This document shows positions 43,034-53,391 of a stretch of DNA of 64,000 nucleotides, one piece after another (the first letter of the stretch is position 1; each line of letters begins with the position of its first letter). The stretch is from Flammeovirgaceae bacterium (GTDB taxonomy: Bacteria > Bacteroidota > Bacteroidia > Cytophagales > Cyclobacteriaceae). The notes beneath the pieces are model-generated. The model was not told the DNA's origin, did no database searches, and saw only the letters and a program-made list of their open reading frames with translations. The stretch lies in the NCBI GenBank assembly GCA_020635915.1, contig JACJYU010000001.1, forward strand, positions 372,001-436,000, in the 5' to 3' direction. The position numbers and the translations under genes were made by a program.

Positions 43034-44341
43034 TCAGAAAACCCTGGAGACCCATATTAATGATTTATATAGAATTAAATAGGCTACTAAGGTAGGGATG
43101 ACCTGGAGATCCGCCCCCAGGGAAAACAAACCCAGGAAAATAAGGTAAAACCTAAATACCCAACCGTACAGGGAATTATAGTCCGTAGCATTCCAAACCA
43201 TGGCGATTATCCAACCGAAAAGCAAGCACCCTAGTACCAATCCTGGCCATCCAAAATTCAAGTAAAACTCCCCTGGCACCGTCATATTGACGGAATTATT
43301 GGCAATTCCTCTTCTATTGTAATAGGCATTACCTATTTCCACTGCAAACCATTGGCCTTGTTTTATCAACGGTTTGTCCCTCCATATAAACCTGGGAATA
43401 AACACATATTTGAAATACTCCAATGTTTCGCCATTGTAATAACCGTTTTTCCTGGTAAGCATAATGATACTGCCCACCTGGGGTATTATGCTCAAACGGG
43501 AAGTAACCGACTGACCCTCCACTTCCTGATTGCCATACAACCAATTTACGCTGGCGGACAATTTCTCCCCACCATAAAGTTCAGCTCTTTTGTTCCCCAA
43601 AAATGTAAACAGAGGAGGAAAAACCAAGATCATCAGGACAATTGCCCATTTTGAGTAGTTATGAACTTTGTACAAAGATTGGCTTGCCATTATATCCCCT
43701 GACAAATACGCCACCCAAGGGATCAATATGGCCATGCGCAGGTAGGAATACTGCAGTGCCCAAACGGAAAGAAACAGCGTGTAGAGCAGGGCTACAACAA
43801 TATTCCTTCTGGTAGAATGGGCAATAAAGGAGAGCAACAAAATACTGCCCTGGACGATGAGCGAAAAAAAGGACCCCACGGAGCCCATTGACCAAATTAG
43901 CGGGTTTAGAAAATTAACCAAGATGAAGATCGAAATTGAGGCAAAAAAGATTGGCCAAAACCTTATTTTAAGCTTATCAGTCCCTTCCGAATCTGGATTA
44001 TCTTTCTCTTTTATAAATAAATGCATTATCTCCAGTATCAGCACGCTTCCCAGATTAAAAATAAATATTGCCTGGCCTGACAATTCTGCCGAATAGTATT
44101 TCCTAAAGAACCAGGGGTCGTCAGTCAACCCAGAGAGCGCCACAAAATGAGCAGCACTGGTAATGAGCAACAAAAACGCATAAGATGTTGAAACATCAAA
44201 ACGCCTCAAGTGTCGGCCCCCAATATCCTGAACAAGCACTATCAATGCATACACCAGCATGAGTAATGCATGGACCAAAAACAAATCCACCCAGTAGCTC
44301 ATACCCAATAAAACCAAAACAATATATTTAAATTGCCGCAC
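43034..44341 (-). CDS. wzy: Wzy-like O-antigen/capsule polymerase
   Basis: The 435-residue protein is almost entirely hydrophobic helices (about 12), with a longer loop around residues 235-325 (GGEKLSASVNWLYGNQEVEGQ, IMLTRKNGYYNGETLEYFKY, FIPRFIWRDKPLIKQGQWF). This is the topology of oligosaccharide repeat-unit polymerases, and IPRFIWRDKP is a recurrent phrase in such loops. It would polymerise lipid-linked units in the periplasm. Its presence beside Wzm/Wzt is unusual. The start codon is GTG. Confidence 0.75.
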   Translation of the reverse strand: MRQFKYIVLVLLGMSYWVDLFLVHALLMLVYALIVLVQDIGGRHLRRFDVSTSYAFLLLITSAAHFVALSGLTDDPWFFRKYYSAELSGQAIFIFNLGSVLILEIMHLFIKEKDNPDSEGTDKLKIRFWPIFFASISIFILVNFLNPLIWSMGSVGSFFSLIVQGSILLLSFIAHSTRRNIVVALLYTLFLSVWALQYSYLRMAILIPWVAYLSGDIMASQSLYKVHNYSKWAIVLMILVFPPLFTFLGNKRAELYGGEKLSASVNWLYGNQEVEGQSVTSRLSIIPQVGSIIMLTRKNGYYNGETLEYFKYVFIPRFIWRDKPLIKQGQWFAVEIGNAYYNRRGIANNSVNMTVPGEFYLNFGWPGLVLGCLLFGWIIAMVWNATDYNSLYGWVFRFYLIFLGLFSLGADLQVIPTLVAYLILYKSLIWVSRVF

Positions 44342-44350
44342 GACCTAAAT

Positions 44351-45721
44351 TTATTGAAATTCAAAATCATTCATTCCTTTTATCAGACCCTCCAAGGCAG
44401 CATACATATAAGATGCCAGTTTTTTAGCCTGATTCTTCCTTGTATAAAAACCTACTCTTGAATCAGGGAAATATGGAATTGGCTTCATCTCCTTTTTTAA
44501 CATAAGCATTTCAGACAGGTAAGCAGAAAGGTATCTGGAATTATCAAAAGATTGGCCCGTTTTAGTCTCTTGAATCAATTTATCCAAAATAGCCCTGTCA
44601 CCAGGAATACAGATAATTGGTTTTCGAATTGCAAAATATTCAAAGACCTTCCCTGGATAAAAACCATTCCTAAATATGCGGCTTTTGTTTTCCTGTATTG
44701 ACAACAAGACCAAAAAATCCGCTTGCCTCACCATATTCAAGTACTTCCCGCGATCCAGATGAGGATAACATACCACTTTTTGGTCGATTTTAAATGCTTT
44801 CGCCTGCCTCCTAACAAATTCATGGGCATTGCCTACATATACAAAATTTACATCGTTACCATCGAGGTGATACAATGCTTCAAATAGGAGATTAAAATTT
44901 TGGTAAGGAATTTTAATATTTCCACCATAGTATAATATTAGTTTAGAATGGTTAGGTCTATTAAGTGGATGTGTGTTTTGAAATTCATCCTGATCATATC
45001 CGTTTGTCACAACAAAACAGGGTTTTTGATAATCCACTTGATCAAGGTAAGCCCAATATTCATTTACGTTTACAATAAATTCAGCTGATTTCAGGTAATG
45101 CCTATAGATCAACTTAACCATTGGCCTTGCATACCTATTTTGAAATTGAAGGACAGGATCCCTAAAATCAACACACCATTTAATCCTAGTTTGAATATGC
45201 AACTTCCTGGCCACATGCACTCCAGCATCAGGGCCATGTTCCGCCAATATAAAATCTATGGGTGTTTCCCTAACTAATGCCATCGAAGCTTTGTAAGCCA
45301 CGTCCTGCCAAGATTGTGAATAGTCACCTCTAAAGAGCTTTACAATAGAAGAAATTTTCCGAATGGCGGAAATTGCAAATCCATTTTTGGGCAAAAAAGT
45401 GCCTAATGCAGTGTCAATCTCAACACAATTTAGCCAAAGTCTATCCCAATAACCCGCTGATTTCTTTGATGGCAGAGGGATCAGTACGGAATTGGATTGA
45501 TTTAATTCTTCCAGCCACTGAGGCATTGTGTCCTTAATAAAATGAATGGCATCTTCAGATGTAACTGTCCACCGTTTGTTAAAATCACAGCATACCACGA
45601 TGACCTTCCACCCAACTTCAGGCAAATGTTTGGCAAACTGATAGGGTCGTTGCGCACCAATTGTAGAGCCAGGCCTATGATAGGGTACACATTCGTAAGC
45701 CAGAATCAATAAAGTCTTCAT
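44351..45721 (-). CDS. Glycosyltransferase family 4
   Basis: The 456-residue protein begins LILAYECVPYHRPGSTIGAQ, with RPYQFAKHLPEVGWKVIVVC, the GT4 N-terminal loop. The donor half has KLILYYGGNIKIPYQNFNLLFE, NFVYVGNAHEFVRRQAKAF, KYLNMVRQADFLVLLSIQ and PGKVFEYFAIRKPIICIPGD. The latter lacks the full E-x7-E form (FEYFAIRKPI), as in several polysaccharide-locus enzymes. It is coupled to the upstream glycosyltransferase by an ATGA overlap. Confidence 0.8.
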   Translation of the reverse strand: MKTLLILAYECVPYHRPGSTIGAQRPYQFAKHLPEVGWKVIVVCCDFNKRWTVTSEDAIHFIKDTMPQWLEELNQSNSVLIPLPSKKSAGYWDRLWLNCVEIDTALGTFLPKNGFAISAIRKISSIVKLFRGDYSQSWQDVAYKASMALVRETPIDFILAEHGPDAGVHVARKLHIQTRIKWCVDFRDPVLQFQNRYARPMVKLIYRHYLKSAEFIVNVNEYWAYLDQVDYQKPCFVVTNGYDQDEFQNTHPLNRPNHSKLILYYGGNIKIPYQNFNLLFEALYHLDGNDVNFVYVGNAHEFVRRQAKAFKIDQKVVCYPHLDRGKYLNMVRQADFLVLLSIQENKSRIFRNGFYPGKVFEYFAIRKPIICIPGDRAILDKLIQETKTGQSFDNSRYLSAYLSEMLMLKKEMKPIPYFPDSRVGFYTRKNQAKKLASYMYAALEGLIKGMNDFEFQ

Positions 45722-46917
45722 CTCATTGCATCCACAAACACCCCGTACATTTTTTTTACAAAAACATCCGGGGAAAATTCAGCGATGCTCCTTTTGCGTA
45801 TGGCCGCCCGGTCATAGTGGGAATAGCCCTTTATCATTTTCGCCAGTGCATTACCCAGCGCTATACCGTTCCCTTCATCTTGCACCGCAATACCGTTTCC
45901 AGGCAACAATACCTTCTCGCTTGCACCATTGATGGTGCACACGCAAGGCAGACCCATAACCTGGGCTTCCAACAAAGCAACAGGGCAATTTTCATAGAAG
46001 CTTGGCAGTACAAATGCATGTGCTTTATCCATTTCCCGGCTTATTTCTTCAGAAGGCTTGGGGCCAAGCCATTCAAAATAATCCGAGGTCCCTTTTTTCT
46101 TAATGTAATTTCTCAATCTCAGCTCATCTGGGCCCGCTCCAATTAATTTGATTACAAAATTTAGTTTATTGCCAACCAACTTTTGCGTAGCATCTATTAA
46201 ACGCCACAATCCTTTTTGATCAGAGAGCCTACCTACAAATAAGAAAACAAAGGTATTGGATAGGTTTTTATTTTTTGAAGTGCCTGATAGAAACTCCTCA
46301 GTTACGGCATTCCAAATCAAGTGAGGCTTGATTGATTTATCCAACTTACTAAACTCTGCAAATTGTCTTTCAGCAACCACAACAACACCAGAATTTCTTT
46401 TAAGCATCCGCCTAGCCTCATTTAAATTCCACCGATGCCTCAAATGCATGGTTAACGGCACTGAATGCTCTTGTAGAATGAAGGGGATATTTAATTTATT
46501 TTTCTCCATAAATCTATTCCATAGGGAAGCACTTGTTAGCGTAACACACCAAACAAGATCTGGCGTACCACCTAATTCATTTAATACAGATGGAAATTGA
46601 GTATACATATCACGCAAATGAATGAAGGACTGATCCATTGGTAATCTATGCGATAGTAATACACTTTGATGTGTGAATATGGATATTTCCTCATCTTTCC
46701 ATACACTGACTTTAGCAGGCCTCCTCATCAGGTGGTTAAAAATATCTGTAGGGGCCGGTTTATTCCAAACTACGAATTTCCATTTTTCATTCGTAGTGAG
46801 TGGTAAATACTTGTTCATCATGGCCACTTGTTGCCTCACAAAAGTATATTGGGTAGCATTCTCTACGCTAGGATACCACCCTGTAAAAACCAATATTCTC
46901 TTCAAGTTACTACCCAC
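45718..46917 (-). CDS. Glycosyltransferase family 4
   Basis: This 399-residue GT-B protein has RILVFTGWYPSVENATQYTFV at the N-terminus, IPFILQEHSVPLTMHLRHRW, then VFLFVGRLSDQKGLWRLIDA, KLIGAGPDELRLRNYIKKKG and AFVLPSFYENCPVALLEAQVMGLPCV (E-x7-E). The start codon in frame is GTG at 46917. A 159-nt gap without recognisable features separates it from asnB upstream. Confidence 0.85.
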   Translation of the reverse strand: MGSNLKRILVFTGWYPSVENATQYTFVRQQVAMMNKYLPLTTNEKWKFVVWNKPAPTDIFNHLMRRPAKVSVWKDEEISIFTHQSVLLSHRLPMDQSFIHLRDMYTQFPSVLNELGGTPDLVWCVTLTSASLWNRFMEKNKLNIPFILQEHSVPLTMHLRHRWNLNEARRMLKRNSGVVVVAERQFAEFSKLDKSIKPHLIWNAVTEEFLSGTSKNKNLSNTFVFLFVGRLSDQKGLWRLIDATQKLVGNKLNFVIKLIGAGPDELRLRNYIKKKGTSDYFEWLGPKPSEEISREMDKAHAFVLPSFYENCPVALLEAQVMGLPCVCTINGASEKVLLPGNGIAVQDEGNGIALGNALAKMIKGYSHYDRAAIRKRSIAEFSPDVFVKKMYGVFVDAMR

Positions 46918-47076
46918 ATCATTTATAAATCAGCCTTTCAATTTGTTCCACATATAGGATTTGAAAAATAAATCCCCATGCATCTCAAGCTGGATGTAAT
47001 AATTTAATTCCCTTCCCTATTCTATTTGTAAAGAATAACATGGCCTAAAAATGAATGGAGGTTGAATAAAATTGTT

Positions 47077-49029
47077 TTAAATAACCCCTTTCATATTTGT
47101 CTTCAAAAAGGCACTAAAATTGATCATCCTCCAGAAATCAAAATTAAAACCGGCCTTTCCTTCTGCTACCCTATTGAATTGGTCTAGTGCCCTCTCCATC
47201 CGGATCAATCCATTAGATTGTATTTCATCCATTTGTTTCACAAACCACTCCTTGCCCTCCTGCTTTATCCACCTCTCCTCGGCCGACACAAATCCCATTT
47301 TATCCTTCCTGGCCAGGACGTTGTCCGGCACCTTGCCACGAAAAGATTTTCGCAAGATGTATTTTCGCTCTCCGTTCCTATACACCAGGTTTTCGGGTAG
47401 CCCCATGGTGAACTCGATCAATCGGTAATCCATAAAGGGTACCCGCGACTCGACAGAAAAGGCCATAGAGTTGCGGTCTTCGTAGCGAAGCAATGAAGGG
47501 AGGGGCAATTTTGCGACCTGATTGTACAGGCTTTCGCGCAAGCTTCCCGGCCACCCACTGAATGGCACATAACCGTTGTCGATAATCCAGGATTGCGCAA
47601 CCCTCTTGCGCACCAAGTATTTGTCCGGGACCCATTTCCTCACAATTGCGGGCATATAATATTGCAACGCCCCCAATACAAAACCAGTTGGCCAATGCCC
47701 CTTATACTGACGGTACGATCTTATTTCCCGCGATAATTCCCTCCATTTCAGTTGCCCCAACAACCCCGTGTACAATGCCATATCATTCCCACCATAACCC
47801 GCCAATTGTTCATCTGCACCCTGCCCATTGATCATCACGGTTAGTCCCTGCTTTTTAGCTTCCTCAAACACGCACCACTGACTGAACTGACTGGTAGAGC
47901 CAAAGGGATAGTCCATGTGCCACATCATTTTTTCCAGGTCATGCTGCAATTTTTCGAAGGAGGGGAACACCTTGTGTGCACCCGCATTGACCTTATCCAC
48001 CACTTCATTGGCATACCCCCACTCGTCATATCTTTTATCTTCCTGGCAGGAGGTGATTGTTTTTATCAAATGATCTGCTGCTCCCTGATCCGTGAGTACT
48101 TCCCTCATCAAACACACGATGGTGGAGGAATCGAGGCCACCGGACAAGGCAGAACCCACCGGCACATCCGAGTGCATGCGCAATTTCACGCTGTCTTTCA
48201 AGAGTTCAAAGAAATGATCACATGCCTCATGCTCTGTTCCTTTCCATGTCTTTGGTTGTAGGGTATACCAGACAGAAGTTTTAAAATCCCCCGTGGAAAT
48301 ATCCACAGTGACCATCGTACCGGGCATCACCTGGGCTATGCCTACATCAAAAGTCTGGGACGAGTGGTCGATCAGGCTGTATCGCAAGTATTCATAAGCG
48401 ATTTGCTCATCCAACTGAAAGCGATAAGCAGGCAAAGTCCTTAGTTGTTTGACTTCCGAAGCAAATGCCATGTAACCTGGAGTTTGGGTATAATACAATG
48501 GCTTCACCCCAAAGCGGTCGCGCACTGCATACAGCTTTTGCTGCCGGGTGTCCAACAGCACAAATGAAAACATGCCATTGAACCTATGCAATGCCTGTTC
48601 CCCCCAGGTTGCCCAGGCATGGAGGATCACTTCCGTATCACTTCCCGATTTAAATTGATGTCCCAGCTGCTCCAGTTCCTTCCGGAGTTCGATAAAATTA
48701 TATATTTCTCCGTTGAATGTAATCGCCAAACCTGCCTCTTCGAGTACCATGGGTTGGTGACCACCCGGTGAAAGGTCAAGAATGGATAAACGCCTGTGTC
48801 CCAACCCAACTTTCCAATCCTTTGTATCCTCAGGTATTGTTGGGTATTGATAAGCTTTAAGCGTTTGCAATGCCGTATCCCTTCCCCCATACATCTGCAG
48901 CTTATTATCCCAATCCCAAAGCAGGTACCCTTCATCATCCGGCCCACGATGAGAAACTATCGAATTAGTACTTACTAAATTCAAAGCCGTTAAGCCCGAC
49001 TTATTATAAATCGCAGTTATTCCACACAC
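47077..49029 (-). CDS. asnB: Asparagine synthetase-like amidotransferase 1
   Basis: The 650-residue protein has the N-terminal glutaminase domain with the nucleophile Cys2 (MCGITAIYNKSG), HRGPDDEGY and HRRLSILDLSPGGHQPM. The synthetase domain carries the PP-loop VGSALSGGLDSSTIVCL. Glycan-locus members may amidate sugar carboxyls rather than make free asparagine; which one applies cannot be decided. Start is GTG. Much of the gene is GC-rich (62-65% in samples at 47281 and 48121), unlike its AT-rich neighbours. Confidence 0.88.
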   Translation of the reverse strand: MCGITAIYNKSGLTALNLVSTNSIVSHRGPDDEGYLLWDWDNKLQMYGGRDTALQTLKAYQYPTIPEDTKDWKVGLGHRRLSILDLSPGGHQPMVLEEAGLAITFNGEIYNFIELRKELEQLGHQFKSGSDTEVILHAWATWGEQALHRFNGMFSFVLLDTRQQKLYAVRDRFGVKPLYYTQTPGYMAFASEVKQLRTLPAYRFQLDEQIAYEYLRYSLIDHSSQTFDVGIAQVMPGTMVTVDISTGDFKTSVWYTLQPKTWKGTEHEACDHFFELLKDSVKLRMHSDVPVGSALSGGLDSSTIVCLMREVLTDQGAADHLIKTITSCQEDKRYDEWGYANEVVDKVNAGAHKVFPSFEKLQHDLEKMMWHMDYPFGSTSQFSQWCVFEEAKKQGLTVMINGQGADEQLAGYGGNDMALYTGLLGQLKWRELSREIRSYRQYKGHWPTGFVLGALQYYMPAIVRKWVPDKYLVRKRVAQSWIIDNGYVPFSGWPGSLRESLYNQVAKLPLPSLLRYEDRNSMAFSVESRVPFMDYRLIEFTMGLPENLVYRNGERKYILRKSFRGKVPDNVLARKDKMGFVSAEERWIKQEGKEWFVKQMDEIQSNGLIRMERALDQFNRVAEGKAGFNFDFWRMINFSAFLKTNMKGVI

Positions 49030-49039
49030 AAGAAATAAA

Positions 49040-50293
49040 TTATTTAGATATCAAAATACTTCGATAGTACTGTCGCTGCTTCACAACATTGCGATCCCAA
49101 ACGAAGTAATCCCGAGCAAGCAATTGGGCTCGTTCTGTGTTATTAGACTTTAAAAAATTGAGCACCTTATATGAATGTTTTAACCATACTCCCTCGTCTT
49201 GATCAACAAGATCAACAGACAATCCAGCGTTGTAGCTGATCAGCTTCTCAGTTACTCCTCCCACCTCACCTTGTACACAAACCGGAATTCCTGCCGCAAG
49301 GTATTCACCAATTTTTACCGGCTGTGCAACTGTGTTAACAAGGCTTTCTCTTCGTAAAAGGAATCCAAGATCACAAGCTGACAAATAATCACCTACTTCT
49401 ATCTGATCGACTTTACAAAAAATATAACGATCGTAATACTCAGTTGCAGCTTTTACAATTTGTTGAATCTTTAGCATGTCCTGTGAAAGTATTAAAACTT
49501 TTACCAGTTCACATTGTTTAAGGATAAGTTCGATAAAAGGTATTGTCAAATCCTCAAGGTGTTGATACCTGGCATAACCACCAGAATAAACCAATAATTT
49601 TTCATCATCTGCAACACCTAAGGATTGGCGGATTTTTTCCCGACTATGCCTCCCATGAACACTGCGAACAGAACATGGGACTACATTAATTTCAGGAAGG
49701 CCCGGTACAATTTTATTAAGCAAATTAGCAAGATTTTGACTCACAGCAATTACTCCATCTCCTAGCGCCAAGGCTTTTTGCAACTTCCTCTTTTCATGAT
49801 CATGGACAGCAGCCAAATTTTTCGACAAATTTCCAATATCCTCAACCCCCCTGGCATACAAAATTTCAGCCGGCCAATATCCCCTCACGTCCAGTATGAA
49901 TGAATCGTTTGTTCTTTTTGAATAGTGCCTTACAAAGTGGTTGAGTGTAGCCTCACCCCTAAAGTGAAAAACCACCTTGCTTGCCAACAGCTTTCCTCGT
50001 TGAAATTTAAGAAAGAATGTTAGCGGAAAATTATCCAGCCTATTCACTTCCGGGAGGAGATGAATTTTAATACCAGGACATCTCAATTTAAGTCTTTTAA
50101 CTATACTTCGTTCTTCTCTGCCTATGTAAAAACGCAATGGCGTCATAACCCAGACAGAAACGGTACCAGGTTTTAACGCTCCTTCCACTTCAGTCTGCTT
50201 TTGAGCTTGATCAAAGGTTTGGCTGGATACAAGAGGTAACTTTATATGTTCCCAAAGCAAAACATAAACCAGATCAAAGCTCATGGCGCACAT
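49040..50293 (-). CDS. Glycosyltransferase (GT4-like)
   Basis: The 417-residue protein shows SFILDVRGYWPAEILYARGVED, a WbuB-like acceptor-half phrase, and GDGVIAVSQNLANLLNKIVPG. In the donor half are KLLVYSGGYARYQHLEDLTIP, VLILSQDMLKIQQIV and LSACDLGFLLRRESLVNTVAQPVKIGEYLAAGIPV. Translation may begin at 50293 or at the ATG 9 nt further in (50284, MSFDLVYVL). It lies 12 nt after the upstream glycosyltransferase. AT-rich. Confidence 0.8.
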   Translation of the reverse strand: MCAMSFDLVYVLLWEHIKLPLVSSQTFDQAQKQTEVEGALKPGTVSVWVMTPLRFYIGREERSIVKRLKLRCPGIKIHLLPEVNRLDNFPLTFFLKFQRGKLLASKVVFHFRGEATLNHFVRHYSKRTNDSFILDVRGYWPAEILYARGVEDIGNLSKNLAAVHDHEKRKLQKALALGDGVIAVSQNLANLLNKIVPGLPEINVVPCSVRSVHGRHSREKIRQSLGVADDEKLLVYSGGYARYQHLEDLTIPFIELILKQCELVKVLILSQDMLKIQQIVKAATEYYDRYIFCKVDQIEVGDYLSACDLGFLLRRESLVNTVAQPVKIGEYLAAGIPVCVQGEVGGVTEKLISYNAGLSVDLVDQDEGVWLKHSYKVLNFLKSNNTERAQLLARDYFVWDRNVVKQRQYYRSILISK

Positions 50294-50305
50294 TATTAAT
50301 TAAAG

Positions 50306-51541
50306 CTAGAAAGATTCAAATGCAGCTTTTAGCTTAATTGCATTATCATTATATGACCCTATCAATTGCGCACCCTCTCTTGCATTACAAGCAATTTCTG
50401 AACGATACGATTCGGTACTCACTACTTTCCCTAAAGCCTCTATAAGCTCATTTGTATTATTCGGCTTAATCAAAATACCATTTTTCCGATGGGATATAAA
50501 TTCGTTATGCCCTCCCACATCCGTTGCAATCACCGGCAGGCCTGTAGCCATTGCTTCGATAACCGCATTAGACAGCCCCTCATTATGGCTGGGCAAAATG
50601 AACGCATCCATTGCCCTGTACAATTCCCCCATTTCTAATGGGGCAATACCAATTTTCTCTATAAAATGATTTTGTATTCCTCTCTTTTCTGCTTCCCCTT
50701 TCAGATTTAATGCTCCTTTAAATTTCCATGCTGGGGTCACCCCAACCAGTTTCCATCCTGCAAATTGATCGTCCAATTGTTGTATGGCATCCAACAATTC
50801 CACCCATCCTTTCAATACTACGGGTGTTGCCACACACATCAAAAGATTAACATCAGAGGGCAGACCAAATTTTTCTTTTAACCTTTTCTTTCCATCTTGA
50901 TTGGATACGGGGAAAAAGAACGAAGTATCTACCCCATTGTAAACCACCTCAATATTTCTTTTCATGCCTTCCTCAAACCACTGTTTCGTGTCTTCCGCCA
51001 GTCGTTTACTATTCGCCAATAACAATTTAGCCTCCTTAAAAACCAGGCGCAGATTCTTTATTAATTGCGGATTGGCCTCAGGCCAGGCATGCACGTCATC
51101 CCCTCTGGCTATCGCTGCCAAAGGAATTCCAGTCAAGCGGCTGGCAAATACACCGGCATATCCTTCATGGCAAAGAAAGTGTGCGTATATCCAATCGGCA
51201 TTTTTCAGCTCCCGATGATTTTTTATATAATGCCCCACACTGTGCCCCATCCGCTCCCATCCATCTTCAGGGAAAAACCGGCTGGGCATTTTTACAAACA
51301 TCGTGGGATGATGGATTTTTATGCCTTCCACTTCAACTTCCATTTGTTGCAAGTGGTTGTAGCCCCTTTTCCAATAAGGATGCAGCACATGCAATCCTAA
51401 TGGTGGGAACCAATTAACAGGCTGAACAATTTGAACTTCGACACCCAGTTCTTGCAGCGCCTTGGCCTGACGGTGGATAAAGATACCGTTGTAAGGTCTA
51501 TCTTTTTGAGGGTAGCACGTGGAGAGAAATAGGATTTTCAT
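50306..51541 (-). CDS. Glycosyltransferase family 4
   Basis: The 411-residue protein begins KILFLSTCYPQKDRPYNGIF; start 51541 is preferred because it makes an ATGA overlap with the asparagine-synthetase stop. Other landmarks are IAARGDDVHAWPEANPQL-like (AIARGDDVHAWPEA), KLLLANSKRLAEDTKQW, LLMCVATPVVLKGWVELLDA, and the E-x7-E segment FILPSHNEGLSNAVIEAMATGLPVIATDVGG. Typical capsule/O-antigen glycosyltransferase acting in the cytoplasm. Confidence 0.88.
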   Translation of the reverse strand: MKILFLSTCYPQKDRPYNGIFIHRQAKALQELGVEVQIVQPVNWFPPLGLHVLHPYWKRGYNHLQQMEVEVEGIKIHHPTMFVKMPSRFFPEDGWERMGHSVGHYIKNHRELKNADWIYAHFLCHEGYAGVFASRLTGIPLAAIARGDDVHAWPEANPQLIKNLRLVFKEAKLLLANSKRLAEDTKQWFEEGMKRNIEVVYNGVDTSFFFPVSNQDGKKRLKEKFGLPSDVNLLMCVATPVVLKGWVELLDAIQQLDDQFAGWKLVGVTPAWKFKGALNLKGEAEKRGIQNHFIEKIGIAPLEMGELYRAMDAFILPSHNEGLSNAVIEAMATGLPVIATDVGGHNEFISHRKNGILIKPNNTNELIEALGKVVSTESYRSEIACNAREGAQLIGSYNDNAIKLKAAFESF

Positions 51542-53391
51542 CTTTTCTCCAACCAGCCCCCAAGGCAAGCCAGCGCCATTACCGTTGGGTTTACCGAATC
51601 GTCCCCCTTTTCATGCCTATTCATTAATTTTTGCACCCCATGTGTTTCCATTAAACCATTGTCAGTGGCAGTCCTGATTAACCTTCCAATCGTATCCCAG
51701 GTAGAAGGTTCTTCCCTAAGAATACTGGCCAAGGGGGAATTGAACCCCGTCTTTGGCCTATTGCCCAGTTCGGGGTAAAGTTCCCCAACCCAGTTTCTGG
51801 GTAACAGTTTCCCCTGCTGGTTGTCCCGCAACCACTGGGGTTTTGCCTGAAAAGCAAGCTGAACCACTTCGTGATCCAGAAATGGCACACGCCCCTCTAT
51901 TTGATTGGCCATCGTCATACGATCAACTTTGTAGAGCATCTCTGACTTCAGAAATGTATTGATATCCACAAAAAGCAATTGATGAAGCCAGGAGAATTTA
52001 TTCGCTGAAATAAAAAGTTGATCTACTTGCCGACTGAAACGAAGTGTATCCACTTCACTCCTGTTTTGATGTGGAATAAGAGAAAGGGCGTCTTCTTCAC
52101 TCAGCACCCTGGATCTATTTAAGAATCTATCTGTCTTTGATAAAGTATAATGTCTCGCAATGGCATTTGCCTTCTGTAACGGAATCTTATCTAAAATACT
52201 TCCAAATAGTGGGAAAAGAGACTTAGGGGTTCTTTCAACAAATCCAGGTCTATAGAATGCTTTGTGTTTATGGTCATACCCAGCAAATACTTCATCACCA
52301 CCATCGCCCGTCAAGACTACTTTCATATGTTTTTTAGCCAAAGATGCAATACGGTACAATGAAAAAGCGCTCGTTGCTGCAAAAGGTTGATCAAATCGAT
52401 TGATTATTTGCTTATAATCATCGAAAAAATCACCTTCCAGTAAATAGGTGCTGTGAGGCACCCCCATCTTCAAAGCAGTATTAGCAGCTACGATACTTTC
52501 ATCTTCTGGTTCTCCTGGAAACCCAGCGGAAATAGTCATTAAACTAGAATGTCGACTCGCCAAATGCGAAACCAAGGTGGAATCTATCCCAGCGGATAGA
52601 AATGAACCCACAGGAACATCTGCCACCAAATGCTGAACTACAGATTGGTCTATGGCGTCACGTAGTTCATTCGTGTAAGAAGTTAGATTATCTTGACAGG
52701 ATTCTACAACATCCTCAAGTCCATACCATTTTGAAATCGCTACATTACCATTTTTAACAACTGCAAAATGGCCTGATAGCAATGTCTTAATTGATTTATA
52801 AATTGTATTCGGTTCAGGAATAGACAAATATTGATAGTATTCAAAAAGGCTTGTATGGTCCAATTGCACCTCCCCTTCTAATGCATCTACGAGAGAAGTT
52901 ACCTCAGAGGCAAAATAAAAATTAGAATTATGTTGCGTATAGTAAAGGGGTTTTATCCCAAATCGGTCGCGGGCCAAAAACAATACTTTGTTTGGAATGT
53001 CGTAAATGGCGAATGCAAACATTCCTTTCAGTTTATCGAGCATTTGTGATGGTTGCGCTCTGTACTCTTCGTATAAATGCAGCAGTACTTCTGAATCCGA
53101 ATTACAGGAAAAGTGATGACCTCGCTTCATCAACTCATTTCGTAACTGACTATGGTTGTATATCTCTCCGTTACAAATCAGTACCAGTGATTTGCTTTCA
53201 TTATAAAGAGGCTGATTTGCTTCTTCGCTCGTATCTATTATGGACAGACGTTTATGTAAAAATCCTACTCCACCATTTAAAAAAAAACCTTGTCCATCCG
53301 GCCCCCGGTGTGCAATGCCTGGCAGCATTTTTAGCAAATTCTGTTTTTCAACAAAAGAGTCATTCAATACAATTCCAGCAATGCCACACAT
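51538..53391 (-). CDS. asnB: Asparagine synthetase-like amidotransferase 2
   Basis: The 617-residue protein repeats the layout of the gene at 47.1 kb: Cys2 nucleophile (MCGIAGIVLND), GIAHRGPDGQGFF, LHKRLSIIDTSEEANQPL, and a synthetase domain with the PP-loop VGSFLSAGIDSTLVSHL, where the second Gly of the usual SGG is Ala. GDGGDEVFAGYDHK is the conserved downstream loop. Two paralogues with different base composition in one locus suggest separate acquisition. It may amidate a uronic acid of the glycan (inference). Confidence 0.87.
   Translation of the reverse strand: MCGIAGIVLNDSFVEKQNLLKMLPGIAHRGPDGQGFFLNGGVGFLHKRLSIIDTSEEANQPLYNESKSLVLICNGEIYNHSQLRNELMKRGHHFSCNSDSEVLLHLYEEYRAQPSQMLDKLKGMFAFAIYDIPNKVLFLARDRFGIKPLYYTQHNSNFYFASEVTSLVDALEGEVQLDHTSLFEYYQYLSIPEPNTIYKSIKTLLSGHFAVVKNGNVAISKWYGLEDVVESCQDNLTSYTNELRDAIDQSVVQHLVADVPVGSFLSAGIDSTLVSHLASRHSSLMTISAGFPGEPEDESIVAANTALKMGVPHSTYLLEGDFFDDYKQIINRFDQPFAATSAFSLYRIASLAKKHMKVVLTGDGGDEVFAGYDHKHKAFYRPGFVERTPKSLFPLFGSILDKIPLQKANAIARHYTLSKTDRFLNRSRVLSEEDALSLIPHQNRSEVDTLRFSRQVDQLFISANKFSWLHQLLFVDINTFLKSEMLYKVDRMTMANQIEGRVPFLDHEVVQLAFQAKPQWLRDNQQGKLLPRNWVGELYPELGNRPKTGFNSPLASILREEPSTWDTIGRLIRTATDNGLMETHGVQKLMNRHEKGDDSVNPTVMALACLGGWLEKR

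Noticed and set aside
46918..47076. Possible gene or promoter in the 159-nt gap before the polymerase-side glycosyltransferases
   Set aside because: AT-rich with no open frame of note and no clear TTG/TAnnTTTG pair on the minus strand.
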